Of a DNA stretch of 64,000 nt, positions 31,030-40,615 are shown piece by piece; positions within the stretch are counted from its first letter, which is position 1; each line of letters opens with the position of its first letter. The position numbers were made by a program, and so were the translations under genes. The notes beneath the pieces are model-generated. The model ran no database searches, had not been told where the DNA came from, and saw nothing but the letters and a program-made list of their open reading frames with translations. Where the stretch lies: assembly GCF_000237085.1 (NCBI RefSeq), contig NC_016627.1, forward strand, positions 2,666,118-2,730,117, in the 5' to 3' direction. Origin of the DNA: Acetivibrio clariflavus DSM 19732. GTDB taxonomy: Bacteria > Bacillota > Clostridia > Acetivibrionales > Acetivibrionaceae.

Positions 31030-34000
31030 AACGCTTGGTGGATACGTCAAATACGTATTTTGACATGTCATCACTAGTTACAATATATTCATTACCTTGT
31101 TTTTCTAATGTATCATTTGACCAGAACGGAGCCTTATAGCTTCCATCTCCTTTAACTTCAAATGATACCTTTGTGCCTGTCGGATATGTAATTTCAATAG
31201 TACTTATCTCATCAACATAAGTTGCAGACACATAAGCATTTGTATTTCCGTTGTAATTTATTTTGTGCCAACCGCTTCCTCCTGCTCCATTTTCCAATAT
31301 TTCTAAATTTGTACCTTTGGAGACTTTTCCAATAATGCTATGATTTGTACTTGGCCCTGACCTTACATTCAGCAAACTTGCTGTAACTTTTGCAGAGCTT
31401 ACCTTCTCTTCAAGCTTAGCATCAAAGTTTGTTCTGAATCCTTTACCTACTATAGAGTCTTCTTTATTGGAATTTGAATTATAGGTCCTTTCAAATACAA
31501 TATCATAACCATTGCTTTGTATTTGAATATCTTTATGAGTTTCCATATAGCTTCCGGTAAGAAGGTTTGTACCTGAACCTGTAATCCACTCATTGGAATA
31601 GCTGTTTTCCATTCCTTTATATTCATCTGAAAACTCTATATTAACTGAGTTCTGAGGTCTGTATGTTCCTTCTACATAACTTTGCAAAGCCAATTGTTCA
31701 CTCAGTTGAGCACACATATCAGACAGCTGAGATATCAGTTCATCTTCTGTCATATTATTATTTTGGTTTATCCAAAAGCTCTTTCCAGGAACAGCACCGT
31801 TTTGTGCTATTATAGCTAGCTGGTTATATTGAGCATTAGCTCCTACTGCTACTGTATCTACAACAAAACCTTTAGGTGCTAAATCTCTTACAGCTTGTGT
31901 TATATAATTGAAACGGTTTAAAGGCCCGCTTGAAAAGCCTATTATTATCTTTTTATTAGTTGCACTGCTAAAATACCTATCTAATATTGACCCTTTCGAA
32001 GGTACATCTCCAGGTCTTGGTGGCAATGGATATCCGCTATTTCTTCTTGCATAAAGATCATTGCTAAGAACATAATCCAGTCTCTGCATTATTGTTCCTG
32101 CATCACCCGTAAATTCGGATCCTCCATCCACTATGACCTCTTCAACCATGAAATCCCCATTTGCTACATTTAAAGAAATTGAATCGTCATAGATTAATAT
32201 TCCAACCCTTACATAATTCTCAAAGGACGGATTTGAGGTTAAATATTGTCCAAGGACATATGCAGCTATTTCTCTTATACTTGCAGGATCATTACTTTTT
32301 GCTTGGGCAGACTCATCTATAAACATAATAATGTCCACTGGCTGTGAAGAAGGTGCAAGAGATCGATTGCCTATCACAAACGATCCAAGGACTTCTGTCT
32401 GGCCTTTTATAATAGAATTTGCTGTATCGGGCGAACCTGAAATTGTTGCAAATTGATTGGTTGAATTGTTAAAGTACAAAATCCCCAAATCACTTTCAGA
32501 TATACCATTTAGGTTTGTTTTATCATAATTGCAAGTTATATCTGCCTTAATTATTACAAAACCACCGGCTTCTATATCTATAGGCTCCCCTGCTATACCC
32601 GATATGTAATTTCCATTAATATCTTTGAACTTAGGATTCTCCGATGTAAATATTTGAAGTGGTGCAATTATAAAGTTTCCATCACCCAAAACATCTACAC
32701 TTATTCTACCGTCTCTGCTTATAGCTTGTCTTTTTGATGTTATTTCAGATACATTTGAATTAGCTACCAAAGGTCCTGTACCCAATAAAACCTCTGCACC
32801 ATCATATAGTCCGTCTTTATCGGTATCGGGTGACAAAGGATCTGTACCCAAAATAATTTCATATCCATCACTTAGTCCATCACCATCTGTATCTGTCTGT
32901 GTTGGATTGGTACAATATAGCAACTCATCAATATTTGATATTCCATCACCGTCACTATCTTCATTTGATATAAAGTCCAACGGTTTTACTGCTGAATCAT
33001 TTATTTCTACTTCATTTGAATACTCACTTTCTCCCTTTTCATTTATTGCTTTTACAACATAATAGTAAGTTTCTCCACCTATATTTTTATCCTCATATGA
33101 ATGGGATAAAAGATTCTTTGAGAGAAGAGTATATTGTCCACCCTTTGTTGTACTTCTGTATATTTCATATCTGTCGGCTCCATTGGCATTGGTCCAACTT
33201 AATCTAGCATTTCCTGCGCTCTTTATTCCAAAAAGCTTAGGAGCTTTAGGTTCACTTTTTATTATTAACAAATTGGAATTCCTGCTGATGCCACTATCAC
33301 TATTTGCACAAACTACATAATAATATGTTGTATCACTTTCAGCAGTAGCATCAGTAAAGCTTGTCTGTGTATAGTCAGTTTTTATATCAACAAGATCCCC
33401 TATATATTCTCCTCTTTTGATTGTATAACTTTTAGCTCCTGAAACAGCATTCCATGAGAGTTTTACTCCTGAACTTGTCCTCTCTCCCGTAATAACAGGA
33501 GCACTCATGGCTTCCGGCACAACCGTAACAGTACACTTTGCAGTAAAACCTCCTGATTCGGATGTCGCTGTTATAGTTGCTGTACCGGCACTTAAAGCCA
33601 CTACTGAACCTTTCTCATTTACCTTTGCTACTTTTTCATTGCTGCTTGTCCATTTAACATTTCTTTCTGTAGCATCTGAAGGAGTAAATTCCACTTTTAA
33701 ACTATATCCAAAGCCTACTTTCAAATTCAAACTGCTCTTATCAAGACTTATACCTTTTACAGGTTGAATAACAATCACTTTACAACTGTCTGAATATATA
33801 CCTTCTTCAGGTTCTACATTTATATATGCTTCACCTGCTTTAACAGCTGTCACTACTCCACTTTCGCTTACCTTGGCAATACTCTCATCACTAGAACTCC
33901 ATTTTATTTTCTTATTTCCTGCATTTTCAGGTAAATACAATGCTTTTAATTCCTTCTTTTCTCCAGCATTAATTGTAATCACTCGTTCTGAAAGTCTTAC

Positions 34001-35020
34001 CCCAAAAGTCTTTTGAGTTACAATTATGGTACAGCTTGAAGTATATCCTCCATCTTCAGCCTCTGCTGTTATAATTGCTGTTCCTTCTGAAAATGCTGTA
34101 ACTACTCCACCTTGTCCTACCGATGCAACATCACTGTTACTTGAACTCCATTTTATTTTTTTATTCGTCGTATTTTCAGGTGTAAATATAGCATTAAGCT
34201 TTATACTTTCTCCTGTCTTCATTGAGTAGGTTGATTTATCAAGGGTCATACCACTAGCAGGTTGACTTACTATAACATTACAATAGGTCTTAAACCCACC
34301 TTCTACAGTTTCAGCAATTATATTCGCTGTTCCATCTTTAACTGCTGTTACAGTCCCTGATTGGTTAACTATTACAATTTCATCATTATCTGAACTCCAT
34401 TTAATTTCTTTATTACTTGCATTAGTCGGCAAAACAGTCGCACTTATGGTAGTACTGTCACCTACGTTTAATTTTAAAACTTTATCTCTTATGTTTATCC
34501 CTGTCACCTCTACATACTCCGGTTCTTCAGGCTCTTCAGGCTCTTCGGGATTTTCCGGTTCTTCAGGTTCCGGCTCTTTGCTCTCTGCCGGAAATTCACG
34601 AATAATGCCTAAAATATATTTTCTCATAAAAGCATAATCTATACTGTTTATCTCTCCATCTCCATTTACATCTGCTGCTTTAAGAGCATCATAACCACTA
34701 GGTGCTATATCATCAAAACTCTTTATTTTGCCAAGAAGATAACTTCTTATTATAGCTAAATCAATACTGTTACAATACGAATCTCCATTTATATCTCCAT
34801 ATATAACTTTTGTAGTTTGTACACTCATACGTACAAACCCAAGAGGAGACTCAGCATAAACGTCTTCTGTAACAGTTTTTACATCAAAATTTTCTGATTT
34901 TTCAGTTTTAGTTTGGTATTCATCCAAAGCATACAAATCGCTTACAACAAAGTTAGAAATTATGAGTGATAAGACCAAAAACATTGAAAGAAACTTTTTG
35001 AAATGCCTTCTTTTTTTCAC
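27710..35020 (-). CDS. Giant secreted dockerin-vWA-RHS protein (N-terminal part)
   Basis: About 2,436 residues from a GTG at 35020 with AAAGGGGAG upstream. Domains by residue: signal peptide 1-31 (KKRRHFKKFLSMFLVLSLII); type I dockerin about 72-135 with two Ca-binding loops (GDINGDSYCNSIDL and ADVNGDGEINSIDY); Pro/Glu linker 148-171; four Big2 Ig-like domains 170-507; two fibronectin III domains 510-670; thrombospondin-3-type Ca repeats (DSDGDGISNIDE, DTDGDGLSDGYE) 677-750; von Willebrand A domain about 893-1087; SH3b 1208-1268; YD/RHS repeats from 1330. The frame then shifts near 27,735 into the core-HINT-toxin part, giving about 3,170 residues if bridged. Known: dockerins bind cohesins of cellulosomal scaffoldins; RHS proteins encapsulate toxins. 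Inferred: a polymorphic toxin anchored to the cellulosome or cell surface. Confidence 0.92.
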   Translation of the reverse strand: MKKRRHFKKFLSMFLVLSLIISNFVVSDLYALDEYQTKTEKSENFDVKTVTEDVYAESPLGFVRMSVQTTKVIYGDINGDSYCNSIDLAIIRSYLLGKIKSFDDIAPSGYDALKAADVNGDGEINSIDYAFMRKYILGIIREFPAESKEPEPEEPENPEEPEEPEEPEYVEVTGINIRDKVLKLNVGDSTTISATVLPTNASNKEIKWSSDNDEIVIVNQSGTVTAVKDGTANIIAETVEGGFKTYCNVIVSQPASGMTLDKSTYSMKTGESIKLNAIFTPENTTNKKIKWSSSNSDVASVGQGGVVTAFSEGTAIITAEAEDGGYTSSCTIIVTQKTFGVRLSERVITINAGEKKELKALYLPENAGNKKIKWSSSDESIAKVSESGVVTAVKAGEAYINVEPEEGIYSDSCKVIVIQPVKGISLDKSSLNLKVGFGYSLKVEFTPSDATERNVKWTSSNEKVAKVNEKGSVVALSAGTATITATSESGGFTAKCTVTVVPEAMSAPVITGERTSSGVKLSWNAVSGAKSYTIKRGEYIGDLVDIKTDYTQTSFTDATAESDTTYYYVVCANSDSGISRNSNLLIIKSEPKAPKLFGIKSAGNARLSWTNANGADRYEIYRSTTKGGQYTLLSKNLLSHSYEDKNIGGETYYYVVKAINEKGESEYSNEVEINDSAVKPLDFISNEDSDGDGISNIDELLYCTNPTQTDTDGDGLSDGYEIILGTDPLSPDTDKDGLYDGAEVLLGTGPLVANSNVSEITSKRQAISRDGRISVDVLGDGNFIIAPLQIFTSENPKFKDINGNYISGIAGEPIDIEAGGFVIIKADITCNYDKTNLNGISESDLGILYFNNSTNQFATISGSPDTANSIIKGQTEVLGSFVIGNRSLAPSSQPVDIIMFIDESAQAKSNDPASIREIAAYVLGQYLTSNPSFENYVRVGILIYDDSISLNVANGDFMVEEVIVDGGSEFTGDAGTIMQRLDYVLSNDLYARRNSGYPLPPRPGDVPSKGSILDRYFSSATNKKIIIGFSSGPLNRFNYITQAVRDLAPKGFVVDTVAVGANAQYNQLAIIAQNGAVPGKSFWINQNNNMTEDELISQLSDMCAQLSEQLALQSYVEGTYRPQNSVNIEFSDEYKGMENSYSNEWITGSGTNLLTGSYMETHKDIQIQSNGYDIVFERTYNSNSNKEDSIVGKGFRTNFDAKLEEKVSSAKVTASLLNVRSGPSTNHSIIGKVSKGTNLEILENGAGGSGWHKINYNGNTNAYVSATYVDEISTIEITYPTGTKVSFEVKGDGSYKAPFWSNDTLEKQGNEYIVTSDDMSKYVFDVSTKRLIRLEDRVGNALRIIYDSKGQIDYVIDDVGRKLDFTFNANGKVESIEDPLTNRSVKYNYSNGLLTKVIDSELKETTYEYDSNDRIVKVIDANNNTAVKIDYDVFGRIVRQYDAEGNVTYQVYSDATNERYIIDARGNESRVRFNLDMRVVEEVDALGNKVVYEYSYYDPGSNKWEVIPDVDIRTLEDNKDPNTKAYTKYLEAGKDKRLKIKETMYDKRGNATTNEYDENNNLVGTVDPLKQTTSMVYDPVYKHNLISKTDKKGNTTTYVYDNEGKYGPKGALLVKEIDPLGNELIYDYYTNESGIKIKGLVKTVTEKKRVDQKDPNSELIEFKVTEYKYDDLYNNRTQIIDTLGNSTYEEYDAAGRLQKVTNARGYTTKYTYDKNDRIIVEEIFPQTNERKILKRTESIYDNVGNKTFVIEERFAADRPDYPKEDLVTETVYDRNNRPVQIYDAEGYRVSYTYDEAGNKVTETDKRGFTTIYKYDELNRVTEVIDPLNNTTTYEYDANGNVIKITDAKNRVTFIDYDELDRKWKERIQYNEDGEEKEAVYEYLYDENDNPYREIDPNGKIIEYEYDALNRITKEVDGLGLKDKNGNSMEKIVTYSYNYESVVEDGKTVKYEVMTEKDYLTSTKIRPIVIKNDALGRMRIKIETNNGDKTIQEYDEVGNLKSVKDARGNVTSYEYDGLNNIIKVIDATRINYSEAVFDSVGNVIEKIDRRNNKTEYRYNKLNQVIKTTTWYTDENGVKQEVVSAILYDEAGNKKIATDAEMNSTIFEYDELGRLVAETNPMYNTRYYGYDAVGNQVWVTDWKEHDSSESNVHPIINSKGETVYRLKTTYEYDDFDRLKTVISTEGEITSYTYDVIGNIKTVTVDGVRKNTYSYDKMYRLEKMLDGEDRAETYDEYDLFGRLLQKTDRNGQVHIYTYDEYDNVEIHTVTRKVKENGVEKVVKDVRETYYDALGNVVRTVDETGETIYNYNELNLLDNKVLPDGKTVEYEYDEEGNIKEIKDPSGNVTTYLFDEMNRMKTVTTKDGTTTYAYTKNGNRKSLKLPNNVLTTYEYDARNVLIKLVNQVGSSVDIYEYEYDENSLQTAKIEPKGKQALNTIT

Positions 35021-35371
35021 TATTGACTCCCCTTTCGCATTTGTACAAATTTTTTGTAACAAAAAATATATAATGTACATAAAACGACAGATATGCCCTT
35101 ATTTGTTCACATATATTAGATATATAATTTTAATAATGGGATTAAATTAAATATTGACCATATATATCCCCTAAAATATAATTTTTCCTTAAAAAATTTG
35201 TTTCTCAAATTATACCAATTTAATTATAATAATTCAAGTTTTTTACTCATAAAATTTTACATAGGTGTAAAATCAAATACCATATTATAAATAGAAAAGT
35301 TATAGTCTTAAATAATGGTGTAAAATTTATGGCTTAAAATTGATGGAAGATATTGATCCTTGAAAATAAAA
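35021..35371. other. AT-rich upstream region of the main RHS gene
   Basis: No gene seen. Very AT-rich, with the RHS ribosome site at its lower end. A promoter must lie here but no convincing -35/-10 pair stands out; an alternative sigma factor is possible. Confidence 0.4.
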
Positions 35372-35643
35372 CCACGATATGATTTTCTACTATGTTAACC
35401 CAAAAGAAAAGTAGAGGAGGTCATATCGTGGCTATAAAAAATACAATGCCACTAATCGAAGAAATTTTCAAGTATTATGTATGTGTAAAAGATGGAGATT
35501 TCATGAGAGATTTGATAGCTTTAATACTAAAAAAGTTGATGGAAGCTGAAGTAACTGCAAAAATTGGTATAGATAAGTATGAACGTACAGAAGAAAAAAC
35601 AATTAAATGTCAAAACACAGATTCAACAGCTCCATCAAAATAA
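35372..35643 (+). pseudogene. IS256-family transposase fragment with leader hairpin
   Basis: Plus strand. A GTG at 35428 with GAGGAGG upstream starts VAIKNTMPLIEEIFKYYV..., leading to MEAEVTAKIGIDKYERTEEK, the conserved N-terminal block of IS256/MULE transposases. It stops after about 70 codons instead of about 400, so only the head remains. The start is enclosed by an 11-base inverted repeat (35372-35382 and 35421-35431) that could hide the ribosome site. Confidence 0.75.
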
Positions 35644-35700
35644 TCAAATGCCATTTGACACAAATTAGGTTTTATATATCAGCCCATAGATGTGCAAAGG

Positions 35701-36117
35701 TTATTCTAACATGTTATAAAACTCCGTAAAACTGTCTGCAATTATACTAAAGCACTCATCATCGTCCTTTTCATGATCCCAAAATAAGACTTTACCATAG
35801 CTGTCTTCTGAAACCGATATGCAAATCAAGTTACCGAATGGATCTCTAGCAATTGGTATAACATCTTTCGGTAATCTTTCATCTACAACCCAAAATTCAT
35901 ATTCGGACTCAAAATCATCATAATCATTTTCACTATCAATTAAAAAAAAGTAATGCACTACAGAATCTTCTTCCTCACCCCAAGAATTCCTAAAATAAAA
36001 TGTATCTCTTTCTAAATCTTCACCATTATGATTTGATATAAATTCTTTATAATCAAGAGGAAGTACAAATTCATATTTCTTTTCAAGCTGTGAAATCTTA
36101 GAAAGACGATCTTCCAT
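35701..36117 (-). CDS. SMI1/KNR4 (SUKH) family immunity-type protein
   Basis: 138 residues from the ATG at 36117, chosen for AGGAGG seven bases upstream; an ATG at 36162 has no site. Contains LPLDYKEFISNHNGEDLE, PKDVIPIARDPFGNLICISV and the GKVLFWDHE box, typical of SUKH-1. SUKH proteins are a broad immunity superfamily in toxin loci. It sits upstream of the RHS operon on the same strand without a toxin gene beside it, so it may guard against toxins of relatives. Soluble, acidic. Confidence 0.85.
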   Translation of the reverse strand: MEDRLSKISQLEKKYEFVLPLDYKEFISNHNGEDLERDTFYFRNSWGEEEDSVVHYFFLIDSENDYDDFESEYEFWVVDERLPKDVIPIARDPFGNLICISVSEDSYGKVLFWDHEKDDDECFSIIADSFTEFYNMLE

Positions 36118-36206
36118 ATTTACCCTCCTATAATTTATTAAAGCTAATATTATAACTAGCAAACGATGGCTACATTTTCACCAGCAACATAAATCACCAA
36201 GCTTAA

Positions 36207-36580
36207 TCAAATATTTCTTTTATTCGGATCAAATAAGCAATTAATAAACTCTGTAAAGCTATCTGCAATTAGGTACATATATTCATAAGATGGGATTATT
36301 TCTTCATCTTCATGGTCTGCAAACCAATGATATACTGATCCGGCATCTTCTCCATACAGTGAAATACAGATTTGATGCATTCTTGGTGCTTCTGCAATTG
36401 GCAACAAATTAGCGGGTATTAGATTAGCCTTATTAAAGATCAAATAGTTCCGTCTTAAATTTGATGAATCTATATCTGCCAGTGGTAAAAACATCATAAC
36501 AGATGATTCAGTAATTCCATCTTTAGTAATATATCTTCTTGGTGTTGGCTTTCCTCCATTGTAAATGTCAATAAAAATTT
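36207..36580 (-). pseudogene. SUKH-type immunity gene truncated by ISL3
   Basis: The frame reads from the ISL3 end (IFIDIYNGGKPTPRRYITKD...) to YLIADSFTEFINCLFDPNKR, and shares the end motif IADSFTEF with the gene at 35701. The N-terminal third with its start is missing because the ISL3 element begins at 36581. A Met at 36497 opens a 96-residue frame, but this is internal. Confidence 0.75.
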
Positions 36581-38459
36581 GGTTCTTTCCACAGTTAGTT
36601 GAATAACCTTATTTTTTCCAGCCGGAGAATTTTGGTCTTTAATGTTTCAAAACTACAACGGCCATACATAATTCGTTTTATTACCTTAAGTTTATTAATA
36701 CACCCTTCTACAAGCCCATTACTATATTCATATTCTATAGCATTCCTTACAGCTTTCATATCTCTTTCAACTCCATTTATAAAACTGTTTATCTCCGGTA
36801 TGTTTAGATTTTTGGCTCTCTCTATCCATTTATCCAAAGCATCAATATTTTTATTAGTTAATATACTCTTAAATTCCCATGTTATTTTATATATCTTCTC
36901 AAAAAACGGATATTCTTTGCATATTATTTTAAATTGTTTCTCACTGATTAATTTTACTTTTTCTATTGGGTAGTACAATATCTTTAATATATTTTCTCTT
37001 TTTATTATTTCTGTTTTTATTCCATTTTCTCTACTTCTATCGAAATATTTTTTCTCCGTTTCTTCCAGTCTGTTATATATTGTCGCACAGTTGATGCTGA
37101 ACCCTCATATCCCATTTCTCGTATCTTTTCCTCAATATATGAACCCATAACCCCTTTCTCAAGGTATTCGTTAATCTCTTTTATATATGGTGTCAGTTTC
37201 CCATTTCTTTTTTTGCCATAAGATGCATGGATCGGATTAAAGTTTTCATCAAGATATCTACTAACTGTATTTCTATTAAGTCCAGTACGCCTAGATATCT
37301 CTCTATTACTCAAGCCTATTCTCTTTAATTCCCGCACCTCATTCACACGTTCCATTTTTTGCTTTACTTTTTCTTCATGTATGATCATATTTTTTGTCTG
37401 GAATGAGGCTTCCCTTTCTTCAGGAGTCATTGCTATTAGCTTATCATAAGCTCGTATATCCATATTTAAGCTTCGGCAAATTTCTGTTTTACATCTTCCT
37501 TCTAATAAAAGTTGCTTTATCTTTTCATATTTTTCTTTCAGTGTAAGTTTTCTGTTTTCATCCGCCTCTTTAATCGTTTCCACCTCTTTAGTTTCCTGAC
37601 TGACAGCTTGTATTGAAATTTGCGGTTTCAACCTCTTTTTCAGATACTCCGTTACATAGGAAGTCAGATTCTTAAGTAAATGAAAACGATCACTTATTTG
37701 TAAAGCTTCCGGATGTGCATTTGTAATTGCATTATTATAGGTAACAGATCCATCTCTTGATATCACACGAAGATTGGGATATGTTTTTAACCACTCGCAA
37801 ACTGTCTTATATTCTCTTGAGTCAATCATATCAAGTATTTGATGCGTAATAATATCTACCATAATTGTTCCGTAGCTTTTACGCTTTTTAATTGCAAAAT
37901 CATCAATGCAAACAGCTGTTACTGTCTTTTTGTCAGCAACTGGTTTTTCTTTTTTTTAAGAGATTGCAAACTGTACTTTTACCGATATCTACGACATTTT
38001 CCTTTAGAGCTTTTGATGCTGCAATAGAACTGCAATTTATTGACAGCCGTACAATTGCATCCTCAAGGCGACGGGTTTTCTTAGCTTTATAGGAGATAAA
38101 ATCAAACCTTTCTGCAAAAGTAGTATGTTTACAATCATAATTATCACAAAACATTTTTCTGTTACGTATAATAATAAATACCTTATTACCTTGTATTGGA
38201 AGATCCTGAAAGGTTCTGTTATATGTGGAATGTATTCTGGATGATGATCGGCCGCAAAACGGACATGTTACCTCTTTGCGGTTAGAAGCTACTGTTATAT
38301 AACATTTGCCATCATTTATTTCATGATTAATGTAATCTAAGTTTGGATCTAATTGTTTAATAAATTCATCCATAGTATAGCTAGTCCCTTTTCTTTTGTT
38401 TAATTTTTATTTATTGTATCATGTTTTCTCGTTCATTTCAACTAACTGTGGAAAGAACC
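36581..38459 (-). mobile_element. ISL3-family insertion sequence
   Basis: A 23-base perfect terminal repeat starting GGTTCTTTCCACAG (36581-36603) is matched in inverse at 38437-38459. One transposase gene inside, in three frames. It lies between a SUKH gene and an istB gene, both truncated at its ends, and the flanking 8 bases differ, so the outer DNA has been rearranged since insertion. Confidence 0.88.
36595..38373 (-). pseudogene. ISL3-family transposase, two frameshifts
   Basis: Three frames (37933-38373, 37017-37862, 36595-36978) join into one transposase. N-terminal zinc-binding part CPFCGRSSSRIHSTYNRTFQ, DDE-type domain beginning AVCIDDFAIKKRKSYGTI, inserted HTH (LSNREISRRTGLNRNTVSRY). 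The breaks lie at a T8 run near 37955 and at an A6 run near 37050 (minus strand). Either decay or homopolymer reading errors. Confidence 0.85.
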
Positions 38460-39128
38460 AAGTGACAATGATGTAGCAATCTGTCTATGAGCGCTCCTGT
38501 CATTTGTTCATCATAGAGCACATTAGTCCATCTTGAAAATTCTATGTTGGTTGTGATGATTATGCTCTTTCTCTCATAGCATTCAGATATTATCTCGAAT
38601 AAAAGCTGTGAACCATCTCTGTCTAGAGGAATATACCCCCATTCATCAAATATCAAAAGATCATTTTTCATAATTGCTTGATAAATCCCGAAAGTTCTTT
38701 GGCTTTCTTTGCCTCTGAAAGCTTGTTTACTAAAGCGGCTGTCCTGAAGAACTTTACTGATTTACCTAGCTTACATGCTTCTATACCTATAGCCGTTGCT
38801 AAATGAGTTTTTCCAGTTCCCACATTCCCATAAAACATTAGATTGCTCTTGTCTCTTATGAATTCACATTTTCTTAAATAATCAATATTATACTCGCAGG
38901 AACAGTAACTTCGTCAAATTTAAACGCTTCCAAGGATTTCATTGTATAAAATCCTGCACTCTTTATCAGCCTATTTTGTCTGGTCTTTTCTCGGTGCTCT
39001 ATCTCAAGCTTCAATAATTTGAGTAAGTATTCTTGATGACTGTCCGCAGTTATCTTTTGACTGTTTTCCACCATGTTTTGACTAATTTTTAATGCCTTAC
39101 AGCAATCTGCTATTTCAAGACTTAGCAT
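38460..39128 (-). pseudogene. istB: IstB ATPase, frameshifted and truncated
   Basis: Frames 38874-39128, an unlisted middle frame (FYGNVGTGKTHLATAIGIEA with Walker A) and 38460-38671 (LLIFDEWGYIPLDRDGSQLL, Walker B) make up an IstB helper ATPase. The last residues after HHCHLVL are cut off by the ISL3 end. At least two frameshifts. Confidence 0.82.
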
Positions 39129-40615
39129 AAACTACCACCTGCTTCCTTTATCAAAGCATCATATGCAGAAACATCGGTAACAACCTTTTTAAGTTTTGGT
39201 ATACCCTCTGGTACTCTAGCAGGTTTTAGATCAAGTTCAGGAGTATTTAGCCTGCTGAAAAGAGCTGTCAAGCTATCTGCATCCGCTGCTCCATACAAAA
39301 GAGCTTCACTTACTGCTTTTACTGCTGTTTCAAAGTTTGATTTCTCACATATCGTTGCTATGGTTTGAAGAATTCTTCCCCTTTCAGGTCTCGAACAAGT
39401 TTCTATATACTCTTTCATAGGATGTGGCAGCATAGTATATATTCCAGTATATTTCAATGCTCCAGGTCTTTTGGCTAGAGTATTAAGATAGGGAAGCCAT
39501 TGCATGCTCTCCTGCTTAGTATCACCATATAGTCGAGTATGTTTGATTGTTTCTCTGTAGTTTTCATCAAGTATAATTACCTCATTAGCTGTTATCTTGA
39601 TATTAATTTTTTCATTTGCATATTTAGGAGATGTAGAATATTCGTGGATTCCATTATTTAGTGTAAATTTCCCACACCCATTTGTTTTTACAGTTAAATA
39701 TTTTCCTGTATCAAATTCTACAGTTGGTAGTGGTATTAATGATTTTCTATCTTCAATATGCAATTCTGATATTTTTACTCCTTTTCGATAATGTTCTCTA
39801 TCAGCATCATTATCACATTTTATTAAAAGTTCTTTATTGAATTCTTCCAGATTAGTTATTTTAGGTACAGGAACAAACATGTTCCTTCTGTGATATCCCA
39901 CTTTTGACTCAACTGATCCCTTCTCATGACCAGAGTTAGGATTACAAAACACAGCTTCAAAGTTGTAGTGTTCTTTAAACCTCAAAAAATCATCTGTTAA
40001 ATCTCTATCGCCTCCTTTTAATACTTTTGCAACTATAGTGCTAGCATTATCAAACCATATCCTATAGGGTACTCCCTGAATATGCTTAAATATATTGATA
40101 AGTCCTTCAAAAAGGCATTCCTGATTTTGACCTTTGAAAAGCTGAGTATATCCTTGATTGCTGTATGGGAATGAAATATTTATGTAGTAACCATTGTATA
40201 ATCTATCGTTTAGATAGAAGTCTGCTTCACCAAAGTCTACCTGAGCTTCTCCTGGCCTATGTTCCAAAGGCAGGTGCCCATATGATTTTGCATATATTTC
40301 TTTTTTCCTCCTTCTAACATAATTTGATACTGTCTTGTAACAACAATCAAAGTCATCTTTATATATTTCAGTTAATCTTTCAAAAATACGTTTTGCAGTA
40401 TGTCTCTGTTTTCTTCTTGCTGTCTTATCTTCCATAAGCCACTTGTCTATGGTATCCTTAAAAGGTTTAAGTTTTTCTGGCCTTCCTCTTTTTACACTTT
40501 TATCAATGGGATATTCATTCCAATCTGTTTTGTCTATATACTTTCTTATAGTTTTTCTATCAAAGTTGGTTTCCCTAGAAATTTGACTAATGCTTATACC
40601 TTGTTCATAATACAT
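39122..40615 (-). CDS. istA: IS21-family transposase IstA
   Basis: 497 residues: N-terminal HTH (ISISQISRETNFDRKTIRKY), DDE domain with HRPGEAQVDFGEADFYLN (first Asp), RIWFDNASTIVAKVLKGGDR (second Asp) and GHEKGSVESKVGYHRRN (Glu), typical of IstA. The stop overlaps the istB start by a few bases. Apparently intact, but its partner istB is not, so the element is probably immobile alone. Confidence 0.93.
   Translation of the reverse strand: MYYEQGISISQISRETNFDRKTIRKYIDKTDWNEYPIDKSVKRGRPEKLKPFKDTIDKWLMEDKTARRKQRHTAKRIFERLTEIYKDDFDCCYKTVSNYVRRRKKEIYAKSYGHLPLEHRPGEAQVDFGEADFYLNDRLYNGYYINISFPYSNQGYTQLFKGQNQECLFEGLINIFKHIQGVPYRIWFDNASTIVAKVLKGGDRDLTDDFLRFKEHYNFEAVFCNPNSGHEKGSVESKVGYHRRNMFVPVPKITNLEEFNKELLIKCDNDADREHYRKGVKISELHIEDRKSLIPLPTVEFDTGKYLTVKTNGCGKFTLNNGIHEYSTSPKYANEKINIKITANEVIILDENYRETIKHTRLYGDTKQESMQWLPYLNTLAKRPGALKYTGIYTMLPHPMKEYIETCSRPERGRILQTIATICEKSNFETAVKAVSEALLYGAADADSLTALFSRLNTPELDLKPARVPEGIPKLKKVVTDVSAYDALIKEAGGSLC

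Noticed and set aside
34500-34575. Short repetitive stretch coding for Pro/Glu repeats as a possible phase-variable tract
   Set aside because: Repeat units are multiples of three and code for a normal linker, so slippage would not shift the frame.
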